This document shows positions 1 through 7,030 of a DNA stretch of 7,782 nucleotides, one piece after another. The stretch is from Verrucomicrobiota bacterium (GTDB lineage Bacteria; Verrucomicrobiota; Verrucomicrobiia; Limisphaerales; UBA11320), in NCBI GenBank assembly GCA_016871475.1, contig VHDG01000164.1:1-7782 (forward strand), in the 5' to 3' direction. How positions within the stretch are numbered: the first letter of the stretch is position 1; the number at the start of each line of letters is the position of its first letter. The position numbers and the translations under genes were made by a program. The notes beneath the pieces were generated by a model. The model had not been told where the DNA came from and did not search any database. It worked only from the letters and a program-made list of their open reading frames with translations.

Positions 1-989
1 CAATTGAGGCTGAGATCGAGGATTTGGTCTTTGGTGGGGACATCGAGATGATCCGTCCCGCCGCAGGAGCGATCGGCAAGGCTGTTCGTATCGATGACGC
101 GCTGGGGCGTTATATTGAGTTTGCGAAAGCGTCTCTTCCCCGACGCTTCACCCTGGAAGGTCTTCGCATAGTGCTCGATTGCGGCCACGGTGCCTCCTAC
201 AAGTCGTCGCCCTGTGTCCTGCGGGAGTTGGGGGCGGAAGTCTTCGTCTATGGCAATGCCCCGGATGGAACCAACATCAACAAGGAGTGCGGTTCGATGT
301 ATCCCGAGTCGATGTGTCAGAAGGTCCGCGAACACCGCGCGGATGTCGGGATCGCGCATGATGGTGATGCGGATCGTGTGCTGCTGTGCGACGAGAAGGG
401 CAACCTGATTGATGGCGACGACATCATGGCGATCGCCACCCTGGACATGTTATCCCAGGGAGCGCTTCAGCAGCGTACCCTGGTGACGACCGTGATGAGC
501 AACGCGGGGCTGGATGCGAGTTTGCAGAAGGTGGGAGGGAAGGTCATCCGGACCCAGGTTGGGGACAAATACGTGATCGATGAGATGCGTCGAGGCGGTT
601 ACAACTTTGGGGGCGAGCAGAGCGGACATCTGATCTTCGGAGATTACGGCACGACGGGTGACGGGTTGGTCGCAGCGCTTCAGATCCTCCGGATCATGAA
701 GACCCGGCAGGTGGTGTTATCCAAGCTGGCTGCCTGCTGGAGCCGGTTTCCGCAGCGTGTGACGAACATCCGCGTTCGTGAGAAGCGTCCATTTGAAGAG
801 ATGAGCGGGTTGATGGACTTGGTGAGTCAGGCTGAGGAAGCCGTGAAGTGTGATGGTGGGCGTGTGTTGCTCCGCTATTCGGGCACCGAGCCCAAGGCGA
901 GGCTGTTGATGGAAGGGCGCGATGCTGCCACCCTGGATCACTGGTCGCGGCGGATCGCCGAGGTGATCCGTTCAAGCATAGGGATGTAA
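1..989 (+). CDS. glmM: Phosphoglucosamine mutase GlmM, 5' truncated by the window edge
   Basis: GlmM interconverts glucosamine-6-phosphate and glucosamine-1-phosphate, the step feeding UDP-GlcNAc for peptidoglycan; it is cytosolic. The reading frame is open from the first full codon at position 3 (IEAEIEDL...), so the TTG at 24 is not the start and the gene begins outside the window. About 328 residues are visible of a family usually near 445-450. The missing N-terminus would hold the phosphoserine loop. Visible hallmarks are the Mg-binding loop DGDADR (360-377), the sugar-binding loop GEQSGH (612-629) and the C-terminal phosphate-binding loop RYSGTEP (873-893), in the order and spacing of the alpha-D-phosphohexomutase superfamily. 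GEQSGH and the overall sequence favour GlmM over phosphomannomutase/phosphoglucomutase. It ends with TAA at 987-989 and converges on the next gene across 39 bases without a convincing terminator. Confidence 0.95.
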   Translation, partial: IEAEIEDLVFGGDIEMIRPAAGAIGKAVRIDDALGRYIEFAKASLPRRFTLEGLRIVLDCGHGASYKSSPCVLRELGAEVFVYGNAPDGTNINKECGSMYPESMCQKVREHRADVGIAHDGDADRVLLCDEKGNLIDGDDIMAIATLDMLSQGALQQRTLVTTVMSNAGLDASLQKVGGKVIRTQVGDKYVIDEMRRGGYNFGGEQSGHLIFGDYGTTGDGLVAALQILRIMKTRQVVLSKLAACWSRFPQRVTNIRVREKRPFEEMSGLMDLVSQAEEAVKCDGGRVLLRYSGTEPKARLLMEGRDAATLDHWSRRIAEVIRSSIGM

Positions 990-1028
990 AGGCTCGTTTG
1001 CGGAGCGTGGCTGTCCGGGGCCGGATTC

Positions 1029-2333
1029 TTAGGCGAAGACAGCACGGCAGACCATGACGGCAGCCAGCATGCCTGCGGCGTCAGCGATCAAGCCCGCCGC
1101 CAGGCCGTGTCGGACTCGATGGATCCCTGCCGCTCCGAAATAAACCGCGATGACGTAGAACGTGGTTTCGGTGCTTCCGATGAGCGTTCCTGCCATGCGG
1201 GACAGGAGGTGATCCGGCCCGTGTGTTTTCACGAGTTCCGCGAACAAGCCGTTGGCTCCGCTCCCGGACAGGGGACGCATGAGCGAGAGAGGCACGAGTT
1301 CGGCGGGGTAGTTTAGAAGCTCCAGGACTGGGCGCAGCGCTTGTGCCACCAGGTCCATGCCGCCAGCGGCGCGGAACATGCCCGCAGCCACCAGCATCGC
1401 GACCAGGTAGGGCACGATGCGGATCGCGGTTTCGAACCCTTCCTTGGCGCCTTCCACAAACTCCTCATAGACCTTCACCCCCCGGATTGCGGCAAAGAGC
1501 GGGAAGAACAGGATAAGGAAAGGGATGGCCATCAGGGACAGGGTGTTGATGGCGACCGCGAATCGGGGTTCGTTGGACGGCGCTGTTCGGAACACTGACC
1601 ACCCCACCCACACAGCGAACGAGGCGAAGGCGACCAGAACAAGGCATGTGAGTGCGAGTTTGAGAGGTGTATCCTTTGGCCCCTCATCGGCTTTTTCCGC
1701 GTCGATGGGCGTTGATCTGTTTGTGAGGGGATCTGTCACCGATGGCGGGGCGAACCATCGCAGACCTTGGAGCAATTTCACAGCGGTGATTCCTGTGACG
1801 GTGGAGATGCTGGTGGCCATCAGTGCGGTTCCGACGATCGCGGTGGGGTTCTGCGATCCTGCCGAGGCCAGGATGGCGATCGTGCTGACGGGAATGAGTT
1901 GAAGGGAGGACGTGTTGATGGCCAGGAAGGTGCACATGGCATTGGTGGCGGTTCCTGGATGCGGATTCAGAGATTCAAGATGTTTCATCGCTCTCAATCC
2001 CAGCGGGGTGGCGGCGTTGGAGAGCCCCAACATGTTGGCCGCGAAATTCATGACCATGGCTCCCATCGCTGGATGCGAGGCCGGGACATCAGGAAAGAGC
2101 CATCGCAGGACGGGCCTGAGCAGCAGGGCCAGCATCTGAACCAGGCCTGACCGCTCGGCGAGCCGCATCAGGCCGAGCCAAAGAGTCATGATTCCAGCCA
2201 GGGGGAGCGCCAGGGTGATCACGGCGGTTTTGGCCGAGTCGATTGCCGCCTCGTTGAGAGCCTTCAGGTTTCCCGTCAGACCGCCGACGACGACTGCAAA
2301 CACGATCAGTCCCAGCCAGATCCAATTGAGCAT
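1029..2333 (-). CDS. SpmA-SpmB fusion, nucleoside-recognition (Gate) domain membrane protein
   Basis: A 434-residue polytopic membrane protein that joins homologues of Bacillus spore maturation proteins SpmA and SpmB. The SpmA half (about 1-195) starts MLNWIWLGLI, is strongly hydrophobic, and contains NFAANMLGLSNAATPLG (96-112) and NTSSLQLIPV (140-149). A polar linker with charged residues (about 196-222) and a membrane segment (about 227-247) lead to the SpmB half (about 265-434), with EGAKEGFETAIRIVPYLVAM (294-313), PLSGSGANG (354-362) and GTLIGSTETTFYVIAVYFGA (382-401). Both halves belong to the Gate/nucleoside-recognition family. In Bacillus the pair acts in spore-core dehydration; in non-sporulating bacteria the role is unknown, probably transport. 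The ATG at 2333 is chosen because SpmA proteins begin with this sequence. An in-frame GTG at 2423 would add a polar, non-family 30-residue extension. Neither start has a clear ribosome binding site. It is divergent from the oxidoreductase gene. Confidence 0.88.
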   Translation of the reverse strand: MLNWIWLGLIVFAVVVGGLTGNLKALNEAAIDSAKTAVITLALPLAGIMTLWLGLMRLAERSGLVQMLALLLRPVLRWLFPDVPASHPAMGAMVMNFAANMLGLSNAATPLGLRAMKHLESLNPHPGTATNAMCTFLAINTSSLQLIPVSTIAILASAGSQNPTAIVGTALMATSISTVTGITAVKLLQGLRWFAPPSVTDPLTNRSTPIDAEKADEGPKDTPLKLALTCLVLVAFASFAVWVGWSVFRTAPSNEPRFAVAINTLSLMAIPFLILFFPLFAAIRGVKVYEEFVEGAKEGFETAIRIVPYLVAMLVAAGMFRAAGGMDLVAQALRPVLELLNYPAELVPLSLMRPLSGSGANGLFAELVKTHGPDHLLSRMAGTLIGSTETTFYVIAVYFGAAGIHRVRHGLAAGLIADAAGMLAAVMVCRAVFA

Positions 2334-2384
2334 GGGTGGGAGGTTGATGGGATGAGGGCGCAGATGTCGAGCGCACGATTTCTG

Positions 2385-2413
2385 GAGACAGATGCGGACG
2401 GCTCTCCTATCTT
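2385..2413 (+). promoter_or_regulatory. Possible sigma70-type promoter for the oxidoreductase gene
   Basis: GAGACA (2385-2390) and TATCTT (2408-2413) are separated by 17 bases, each matching the -35 and -10 consensus at four of six positions. Initiation near 2420 would give a leader of about 20 bases before the ATG at 2441. The site lies in the only upstream space available, the 107-base gap between two divergent genes. This is a consensus match by eye in GC-rich DNA of a phylum whose promoters are poorly characterised, so it is weak. Confidence 0.25.
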
Positions 2414-2440
2414 CCCACTCCACAACAAGCCTCGATACGC

Positions 2441-3517
2441 ATGAAACGTTGGAAGATTGCGGGTATTAACTTTGACCATTTTCACATGGGAGATTTGCTT
2501 CGGATGGCCGCTGAGCATCCGGACGCCGAGGTCGTGGGAATCAGTGACGAGCAACCCGCGAGAATGGAAGAGGCCACCCGTAACTTTGGACTGAAGCAAT
2601 CGCAGGTGTTCACGGACTACCGGGCCTGTTTGGAAAAGACCCGTCCCGACATGGTGCTGCTGTGTCCGGCGGCAGCGCATCATGGTGATTGGACGGCGAA
2701 AGTCGCCGAGTATCGGGTGCCTGTAATGGTTGAGAAGCCGTTCGCGGGCTCGTTGCAGGAGGCTGACGCCATGATTGCGAGCATGAAGGCGGCGGGCAAG
2801 CAGCTGATGATCAACTGGCCGCTGGCCTGGGATCCGGGAATCCGGATGACCAAGCAGCTGATCGATCAGGGGGTCATTGGCGAGGTGATGGAATTCCACA
2901 GCTACGGGGGCAATCGTGGACCCTTGTGGCATGGTGCCGACAAGCTCGAGAAGACCCCTGAGCAAGTGCAGGCTGAGAAGCCACAGAGCTGGTTTTACAA
3001 GCGATCTGCTGGCGGCGGATCCCTTCAGGATTACGCCGGGTACGGCACCACGATTGGCTCCTGGTTTCAGGGCGGACGGAAACCTTTGGAGGTCACATGC
3101 GTGGTGGATGAGCCGGTCGGGTTGGAAGTGGATGAGCACAGCATTATGATTCTTCGCTACGCACATGGGCTCTCCAAAGTCGAGACCCGCTGGGGCACGT
3201 TCACCGACCCGTGGACCACCATGACCCAGCCGAAGTGTGGCTTCGTGGTTTGTGGCACGAACGGAACGATCTCCGCATGGAACTATGATCCCTACGTGAC
3301 GGTGCAAACTCGGAAGAACTCGGAGCGCCACCGAATTGATGCCGGAAAGCTCGCCGCACCCATCCAGAACCCCGTCCAGTATTTCATCCATTGTTTGGAG
3401 AAAGGTCTGAACTTGGAGGGCCCCGTCTCTGTGGAGATCAGCCGGATTGGCCAGCAGATCGTTGATACCGCCGCACTCAGTGCGAAGGAACGCCGTGCGG
3501 TAAAACTTTTGGGATAG
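2441..3517 (+). CDS. Gfo/Idh/MocA family NAD(P)-dependent oxidoreductase
   Basis: A 358-residue cytoplasmic oxidoreductase, probably acting on a sugar, polyol or their derivatives; the substrate cannot be read from the sequence. There is no signal peptide. The N-terminal Rossmann domain (about 1-125) ends in the family motif EKP (98-100), where Lys99 is the expected catalytic lysine. The C-terminal alpha/beta substrate domain carries GGGSLQDYAGYG (191-202); Asp197 and Tyr201 fall at the D-x-x-x-H/Y catalytic positions, the Tyr form being that of glucose-fructose oxidoreductase. The usual nucleotide-binding GxGxxG is replaced by a loop around G8 reading INFDHFHMGD (9-18). The length is normal. 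The ATG at 2441 places the first beta strand (KRWKIAGI) directly at the N-terminus, as the family requires; no strong ribosome binding site precedes it. It stands alone between convergent and divergent neighbours. Such genes are greatly expanded in Planctomycetes and Verrucomicrobia. Confidence 0.93.
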   Translation: MKRWKIAGINFDHFHMGDLLRMAAEHPDAEVVGISDEQPARMEEATRNFGLKQSQVFTDYRACLEKTRPDMVLLCPAAAHHGDWTAKVAEYRVPVMVEKPFAGSLQEADAMIASMKAAGKQLMINWPLAWDPGIRMTKQLIDQGVIGEVMEFHSYGGNRGPLWHGADKLEKTPEQVQAEKPQSWFYKRSAGGGSLQDYAGYGTTIGSWFQGGRKPLEVTCVVDEPVGLEVDEHSIMILRYAHGLSKVETRWGTFTDPWTTMTQPKCGFVVCGTNGTISAWNYDPYVTVQTRKNSERHRIDAGKLAAPIQNPVQYFIHCLEKGLNLEGPVSVEISRIGQQIVDTAALSAKERRAVKLLG

Positions 3518-3520
3518 AAG

Positions 3521-3558
3521 GCTGCAAGCGAGGCAGCTTGGGTGAGACTTGGTCACCC
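3521..3558. repeat. Two adjacent stem-loops after the oxidoreductase stop codon
   Basis: Starting three bases after the TAG, GCTGC (3521-3525) pairs with GCAGC (3533-3537), extendable by a G-U and an A-U pair. Immediately after, GGGTGA (3540-3545) pairs perfectly with TCACCC (3553-3558) around a 7-base loop. No T run follows, so these are not classical intrinsic terminators. They could protect the mRNA 3' end or assist termination between the converging genes. Confidence 0.35.
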
Positions 3559-3595
3559 ACCCGCCGGGCGAGCTGCGTGTGAGTGCCGCGGGGTC

Positions 3596-3633
3596 GGGCT
3601 GAAGCCCTTTACCGCCCGTGGCGGTGCGGCTTT
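3596..3633. terminator. Possible bidirectional terminator hairpins between convergent genes
   Basis: GGGC (3596-3599) and GCCC (3604-3607) form a short stem with a TGAA loop followed by TTT, directly next to a perfect 6-base stem ACCGCC/GGCGGT (3611-3616 and 3620-3625) with a 3-base loop. An outer AAGCC/GGCTT pairing (3602-3606 with 3628-3632) could enclose the second stem and competes with the first. The element sits centrally in the 171-base gap between the oxidoreductase and the oppositely directed secreted-protein gene, where a shared terminator is expected. The T tracts are only three bases long on the plus strand, so confidence is low. Confidence 0.35.
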
Positions 3634-3688
3634 AGAACCCGGTCACCCTGGATTCTGACGGGCTTCACCACGCCGGTTTTCGACGGAC

Positions 3689-6600
3689 TTACTCTCGTGG
3701 CACGAGGTCCAGAAGCAGCGACTCTCCCAGGCTGAGGGTGGGCACTGGATTCCATCCACCCGCATCGTATCGGCTGGTCCTGGTCAGGCCTGTGGCTGTG
3801 TCGAGCCAGGTGATCTCATCGCCTGGCCGGAAGCTCACCCCGAGGATCACAGGAGCCAGACCTTCGACCGGACGATTTGGGACCCAGCGCCAGCGGCCTG
3901 CCCGTGCCTGAACGGGAAGATTCCGGGTGGAGACTGTTCCCGAAAAGACGATGTCGAGCCCGTTCGTCTCCTCATGAGAAACCGATGCCGATTCCCGCCA
4001 TTCCAGGATGGGCCGGGAGGTCCAGTGGGCGCCGTCATAGCTCGAGTCTTGGGTCGTCTCCGACTGCCAATTGTGTTTTCGAACAACCGTGTTGGTTCCT
4101 GGATTCAGCACAAACGTCCCGCCGTGTTCCGAAACGCCGCGGAGCGGGTTGCCAATCCATGCTAAAGGCTGACTCATCAGAATCCGGATCAGGGGGTCCG
4201 TGAGCTGCGAGGGGTCTGCCACTCCCAGGATGGAGGTTGAGTGGTCCGGGATGAACTCGGGATCATTCGAGACGATGATGTGGCTGACTGCCCAGCCGAG
4301 GTCGGGATTCAGCAGCCGGAACTGATGTCTGCCCGGGGCCAGATACTGGCTCAACGGAACAGGTTGAGCCTCGGGAGTGGCCTCCATGACGCTTGCCAGC
4401 GCCCACTGCCACCTCCCTTCCGACTGACCCAGCACTTTGCACTCAACAGGAGGGTTTTCGTTGATGCCGATCCAGACTGAATTGGACAGCTCATTAGTGA
4501 TGAGCACTCGCATCCAAAACCGATACACAGCTGCGTGGTAGATCGGCAGGGTGAGGGTCGCTTCTCCCTCTTCCAAAGATGTTCGAAGCAGCGCGCTCAT
4601 TCCGAAAGTCAGCTGATCCTGATTCACGGACCCCGAGCATCTCGCAAGAGGAATCCCAATGGGCTGGTAAACCCGGGCCGTTCGCAGGGTTCGTATGCCC
4701 ATGGCAACTGATTCGACCGACATTCTTCTCCGCCCTCGGCTGAGGATTCGAAGGCTGTAGTCAGTCTCCGACCTCAAGCCATTCACTTGATGGCTCTGTA
4801 GGGAGCCTTCCTTCAGCACGTGGGTGAAACGCAGCGCAGGCCCTCCGTCAACCGGGCTGGCCTCGATATCGGTTTCCGTTGCGTGCACTGATTCCCACTC
4901 CAGGGAGATCGAGTCAGATGTCACGGCCGTGACCGCGGGACGAATGATTTGTGGCAGGTCGGGCGGAGGAAGAACGACGATGCGCAGGGAGAATGTGTTT
5001 GTGGATGTCAGGTCTGCGATCGCGAGAAACACAAACCCGGTACCGGGCTGAGTGAAGGGCTCCGTGAAATGAAGCGACCAGTTCTTATTGGTCCGGATGA
5101 CGGAGACCTGGTTGGATTCGCCTGGAAAGTCAGGTGGATCAAATGCGATCTGGAGGGTGAGCAATTCGACCGGCGTATCTAGGTCGGAGGCCACCATGTG
5201 GATGTCAGCTGGCAGGTCGACTGACTGGACGATCACAGAAGTCAGCTCCTCCAGACTGGGAGGATCATCCACCGGAGTTACCTGCAGTTCCAGCGGGAGC
5301 TGTGTGATGCATCCATCCTCTTCCAGATGCAAAGTAACGAGTTCCGATCCTGTGGCATCGGGACTGGGTCGAGCGAAGAGGAGCCAGTGGTTCTCGCCTG
5401 CCTCCAGCCAGATCTGGTCAGGTCCAAGCAGCGCGCTGTTTGTCCAAGTCATCGCGAGCGCCAGGAGGCCGGGCTCACGACGCTGACTGGAGGCTCGGAT
5501 TTCCAAGCGCAACAGGCCGTCTTCGGCAACGATTGGATCACCGACGAGATGGATCTGTGGGAGGGGGCTTGACGGAGAACCGCACGGTCCCCTGGGTGTT
5601 CTCACCTGGATCACCGAAGAGTTTGTGTCCAGTCCACTGTGACCGACGGCTCGGATCTGGATCCCGTACAGAGTGTCGGGGACCAAGCCGGTCAGGAGGA
5701 ACGATTGAGGACCATCGACGGTTGTAGTCACGGGAAAGGCCGTCGGGGTGGATGCGCCGTCCGGGGTGAGGAGGACTTCCGTGGAGGCTGCATCCTGGGA
5801 GACCCAGGCGAGCTGAATCTGATCTGATTCCATCGTGACAATCCGCTCGTCGGAAAGCTGGGGAAGGGTGTCTGGAGCGGCGATCTGGAGGATGGTCAAC
5901 TTGCGGGTGAAAGTGATTCCGTCTGAAGCCACGAGAGCCAGGGTACCTGTGCCAAACCGATCAGCAGGCGGTGAGATGCGAAGGTTCCACGCGTTGCTCG
6001 CTCTCGTGATTTGGATATTGGTCATGGATAGCAACGAGTCCGGGGGAAGATCGACCGCCAGGCTCAGATTCGGGGAAAGCGAATCCACATCGATTACTCT
6101 CACCGGAAAATTCTGCGGTTCCCGGCCTGCGCTTAGAAGCAGCTGTGGAGGAACGATCAGCTGCGGTGAGTCTTCCACGGGGGTGAATCTGACACTAACC
6201 ACCGTGAGTGCGGTGCATTCGGCATCGGAGACCTCGAGATCCAGGGTGGATGTTCCATGCTGATTGAGGGCGGGTTGGAGGATGAGTTGACGTTGGGTTC
6301 CTGTCCCCAGCAATCGGATTGAGGCGGCCGGGAGCAGGTTTGCGTTGGAAGCTCTGCACAGCACTCGAATCTGTTCTGGCTCGGTCTTTAGGCTTGAGAC
6401 CGTGAAGTTGATCCTAAGCTCGGTGTCCTCCCTTCCGATGAAGTCGGGGAGGATTTCCAAAATGGGTGGTTGATTGGTCCCTGACCCGCAGGGCAAGGCA
6501 ACTGCGACGTCGCCGGGCTTCGCGAGGAGGATGTTGGAGAAGTCGCTCTCACGACCTCTGCTGTCCACGGCCTTGACCCCGAAGTAGTAATTCGAGCCCG

Positions 6601-6841
6601 ACACCAGGTTGGTGAAAGTAAACTCGGTGTGAGGCCCCGACGAAATCGGGTTGGCCAAACTGTTGGAGCTAAATCCGGTGTAGATCTTGTATTCCCACAC
6701 GGGAGGACCTTCGGAGGGCTCCCAGGCGAGTTTCAAAGACGCAGCTTGTGTCAGCGCCGCGCACATGGTGGCGATCCACCAAGCGATGGCACGCCCGATC
6801 CGGTGGGCTTTTAGGCCGCGTATCCTTCGCGGAGTTATCAT
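3689..6841 (-). CDS. Large secreted modular protein: three FN3 and four cadherin-like domains with a galactose-binding-like C-terminal part
   Basis: A 1050-residue exported protein of unknown function. Residues 1-33 look like a Sec signal peptide: a basic start with six Arg/Lys (5-17), a hydrophobic core AIAWWIATMCAAL (18-30) and likely cleavage after TQA (31-33). Mature domains, judged by eye: FN3 (34-110, core NYYFGVKAVDSRGRES), cadherin/Ig-like A1 (124-222) and B1 (226-322), FN3 (327-416), A2 (427-523), B2 (528-624), FN3 (630-719). The A domains end in TPVEDSPQ and TPVDDPPS, like the TPVNDAP linkers of tandem bacterial cadherin-like repeats. Residues 724-862 resemble a galactose-binding-like beta sandwich (W-rich; LAPGRHQFRLLNPDLGW at 834-850). 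Residues 876-1050 form a separate tail with GNPLRG (897-902) and SLGESLLLDL (1037-1046). No enzyme motif, PEP-CTERM, LPXTG or other anchor is visible. An adhesive, scaffold or glycan-binding role is inferred only from domain types. No Shine-Dalgarno precedes the ATG at 6841; the signal peptide supports that start. Confidence 0.86.
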   Translation of the reverse strand: MITPRRIRGLKAHRIGRAIAWWIATMCAALTQAASLKLAWEPSEGPPVWEYKIYTGFSSNSLANPISSGPHTEFTFTNLVSGSNYYFGVKAVDSRGRESDFSNILLAKPGDVAVALPCGSGTNQPPILEILPDFIGREDTELRINFTVSSLKTEPEQIRVLCRASNANLLPAASIRLLGTGTQRQLILQPALNQHGTSTLDLEVSDAECTALTVVSVRFTPVEDSPQLIVPPQLLLSAGREPQNFPVRVIDVDSLSPNLSLAVDLPPDSLLSMTNIQITRASNAWNLRISPPADRFGTGTLALVASDGITFTRKLTILQIAAPDTLPQLSDERIVTMESDQIQLAWVSQDAASTEVLLTPDGASTPTAFPVTTTVDGPQSFLLTGLVPDTLYGIQIRAVGHSGLDTNSSVIQVRTPRGPCGSPSSPLPQIHLVGDPIVAEDGLLRLEIRASSQRREPGLLALAMTWTNSALLGPDQIWLEAGENHWLLFARPSPDATGSELVTLHLEEDGCITQLPLELQVTPVDDPPSLEELTSVIVQSVDLPADIHMVASDLDTPVELLTLQIAFDPPDFPGESNQVSVIRTNKNWSLHFTEPFTQPGTGFVFLAIADLTSTNTFSLRIVVLPPPDLPQIIRPAVTAVTSDSISLEWESVHATETDIEASPVDGGPALRFTHVLKEGSLQSHQVNGLRSETDYSLRILSRGRRRMSVESVAMGIRTLRTARVYQPIGIPLARCSGSVNQDQLTFGMSALLRTSLEEGEATLTLPIYHAAVYRFWMRVLITNELSNSVWIGINENPPVECKVLGQSEGRWQWALASVMEATPEAQPVPLSQYLAPGRHQFRLLNPDLGWAVSHIIVSNDPEFIPDHSTSILGVADPSQLTDPLIRILMSQPLAWIGNPLRGVSEHGGTFVLNPGTNTVVRKHNWQSETTQDSSYDGAHWTSRPILEWRESASVSHEETNGLDIVFSGTVSTRNLPVQARAGRWRWVPNRPVEGLAPVILGVSFRPGDEITWLDTATGLTRTSRYDAGGWNPVPTLSLGESLLLDLVPRE
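4685..6742 (-). repeat. Protein-level duplication: two ~303-residue FN3-A-B units plus a third FN3
   Basis: Within the large secreted protein, unit 1 (residues about 34-325, bases 5867-6742) and unit 2 (about 326-628, bases 4958-5866) have the same domain order and align at a constant offset. PCGS at 117-120 matches PCGS at 419-422; Cys118 and Cys209 match Cys420 and Cys511 (offset 302); TPV at 220 matches TPV at 522; the AWNLRI Trp285 matches the NWSLHF Trp588, and GTG at 297 matches GTG at 600 (offset 303). The FN3 Trp346 matches Trp649 in the third FN3 (629-719), so the pattern breaks off after the first domain of a third unit. Identity is low and no nucleotide-level repeat is apparent, so the duplication is old. 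Confidence 0.7.
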
Positions 6842-6992
6842 GCAGAGCGAAAGGGCTGGGAGCTTAAGCCAGCTCCTGTAGCAAGCGGGATAAATGAAAG
6901 CGGGACCGACCGGCGATGGAGGCGCGTACGGACGAATGTTTACTCATAACGGCATGCACAGATCACGAAATACAAATAGTACGCTCAAGGGT

Positions 6993-7021
6993 TTGCCGTG
7001 CGGTTTCACCAGAATAATACT
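6993..7021 (+). promoter_or_regulatory. Possible plus-strand sigma70-type promoter in the gene-free stretch
   Basis: TTGCCG (6993-6998), a 17-base spacer, and AATACT (7016-7021) each match the consensus hexamers at four of six positions, in a locally AT-richer segment. Initiation would be expected near 7028, just before two consecutive hairpins and a T4 run. No plus-strand protein gene follows, so if it is real the product would be a short RNA or an antisense transcript. It is a match by eye only. Confidence 0.2.
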
Positions 7022-7030
7022 GTTGAGATG

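Noticed and set aside
990..1028. Possible terminator hairpin (GCTC/GAGC) between glmM and the SpmA-SpmB gene
   Set aside because: The stem is only four bases, has no T run on either strand, and is easily expected by chance.
1425..1445. tRNA T-loop-like string (GGTTTCGAACC) inside the SpmA-SpmB gene
   Set aside because: It encodes a conserved part of the SpmB half (KEGFETA), and no acceptor, D or anticodon arms are found around it.
3031..3046. Apparent loss of the catalytic histidine in the oxidoreductase (Tyr201 in place of His)
   Set aside because: Tyr at this position is normal in the glucose-fructose oxidoreductase branch of the family, so it is not evidence of inactivity.
2306..3556. 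416-codon open frame on the minus strand antisense to the oxidoreductase
   Set aside because: It lies exactly opposite a well-supported gene, has no recognisable domain, and its His/Arg/Leu-rich translation is typical of a complementary-frame shadow in GC-rich coding DNA.
6779..6841. Possible twin-arginine signal at the start of the secreted protein (PRRIRGLK)
   Set aside because: The position after RR-x that should be Phe is Arg, and the pair lies far from the hydrophobic core. An ordinary Sec signal peptide explains the sequence better.
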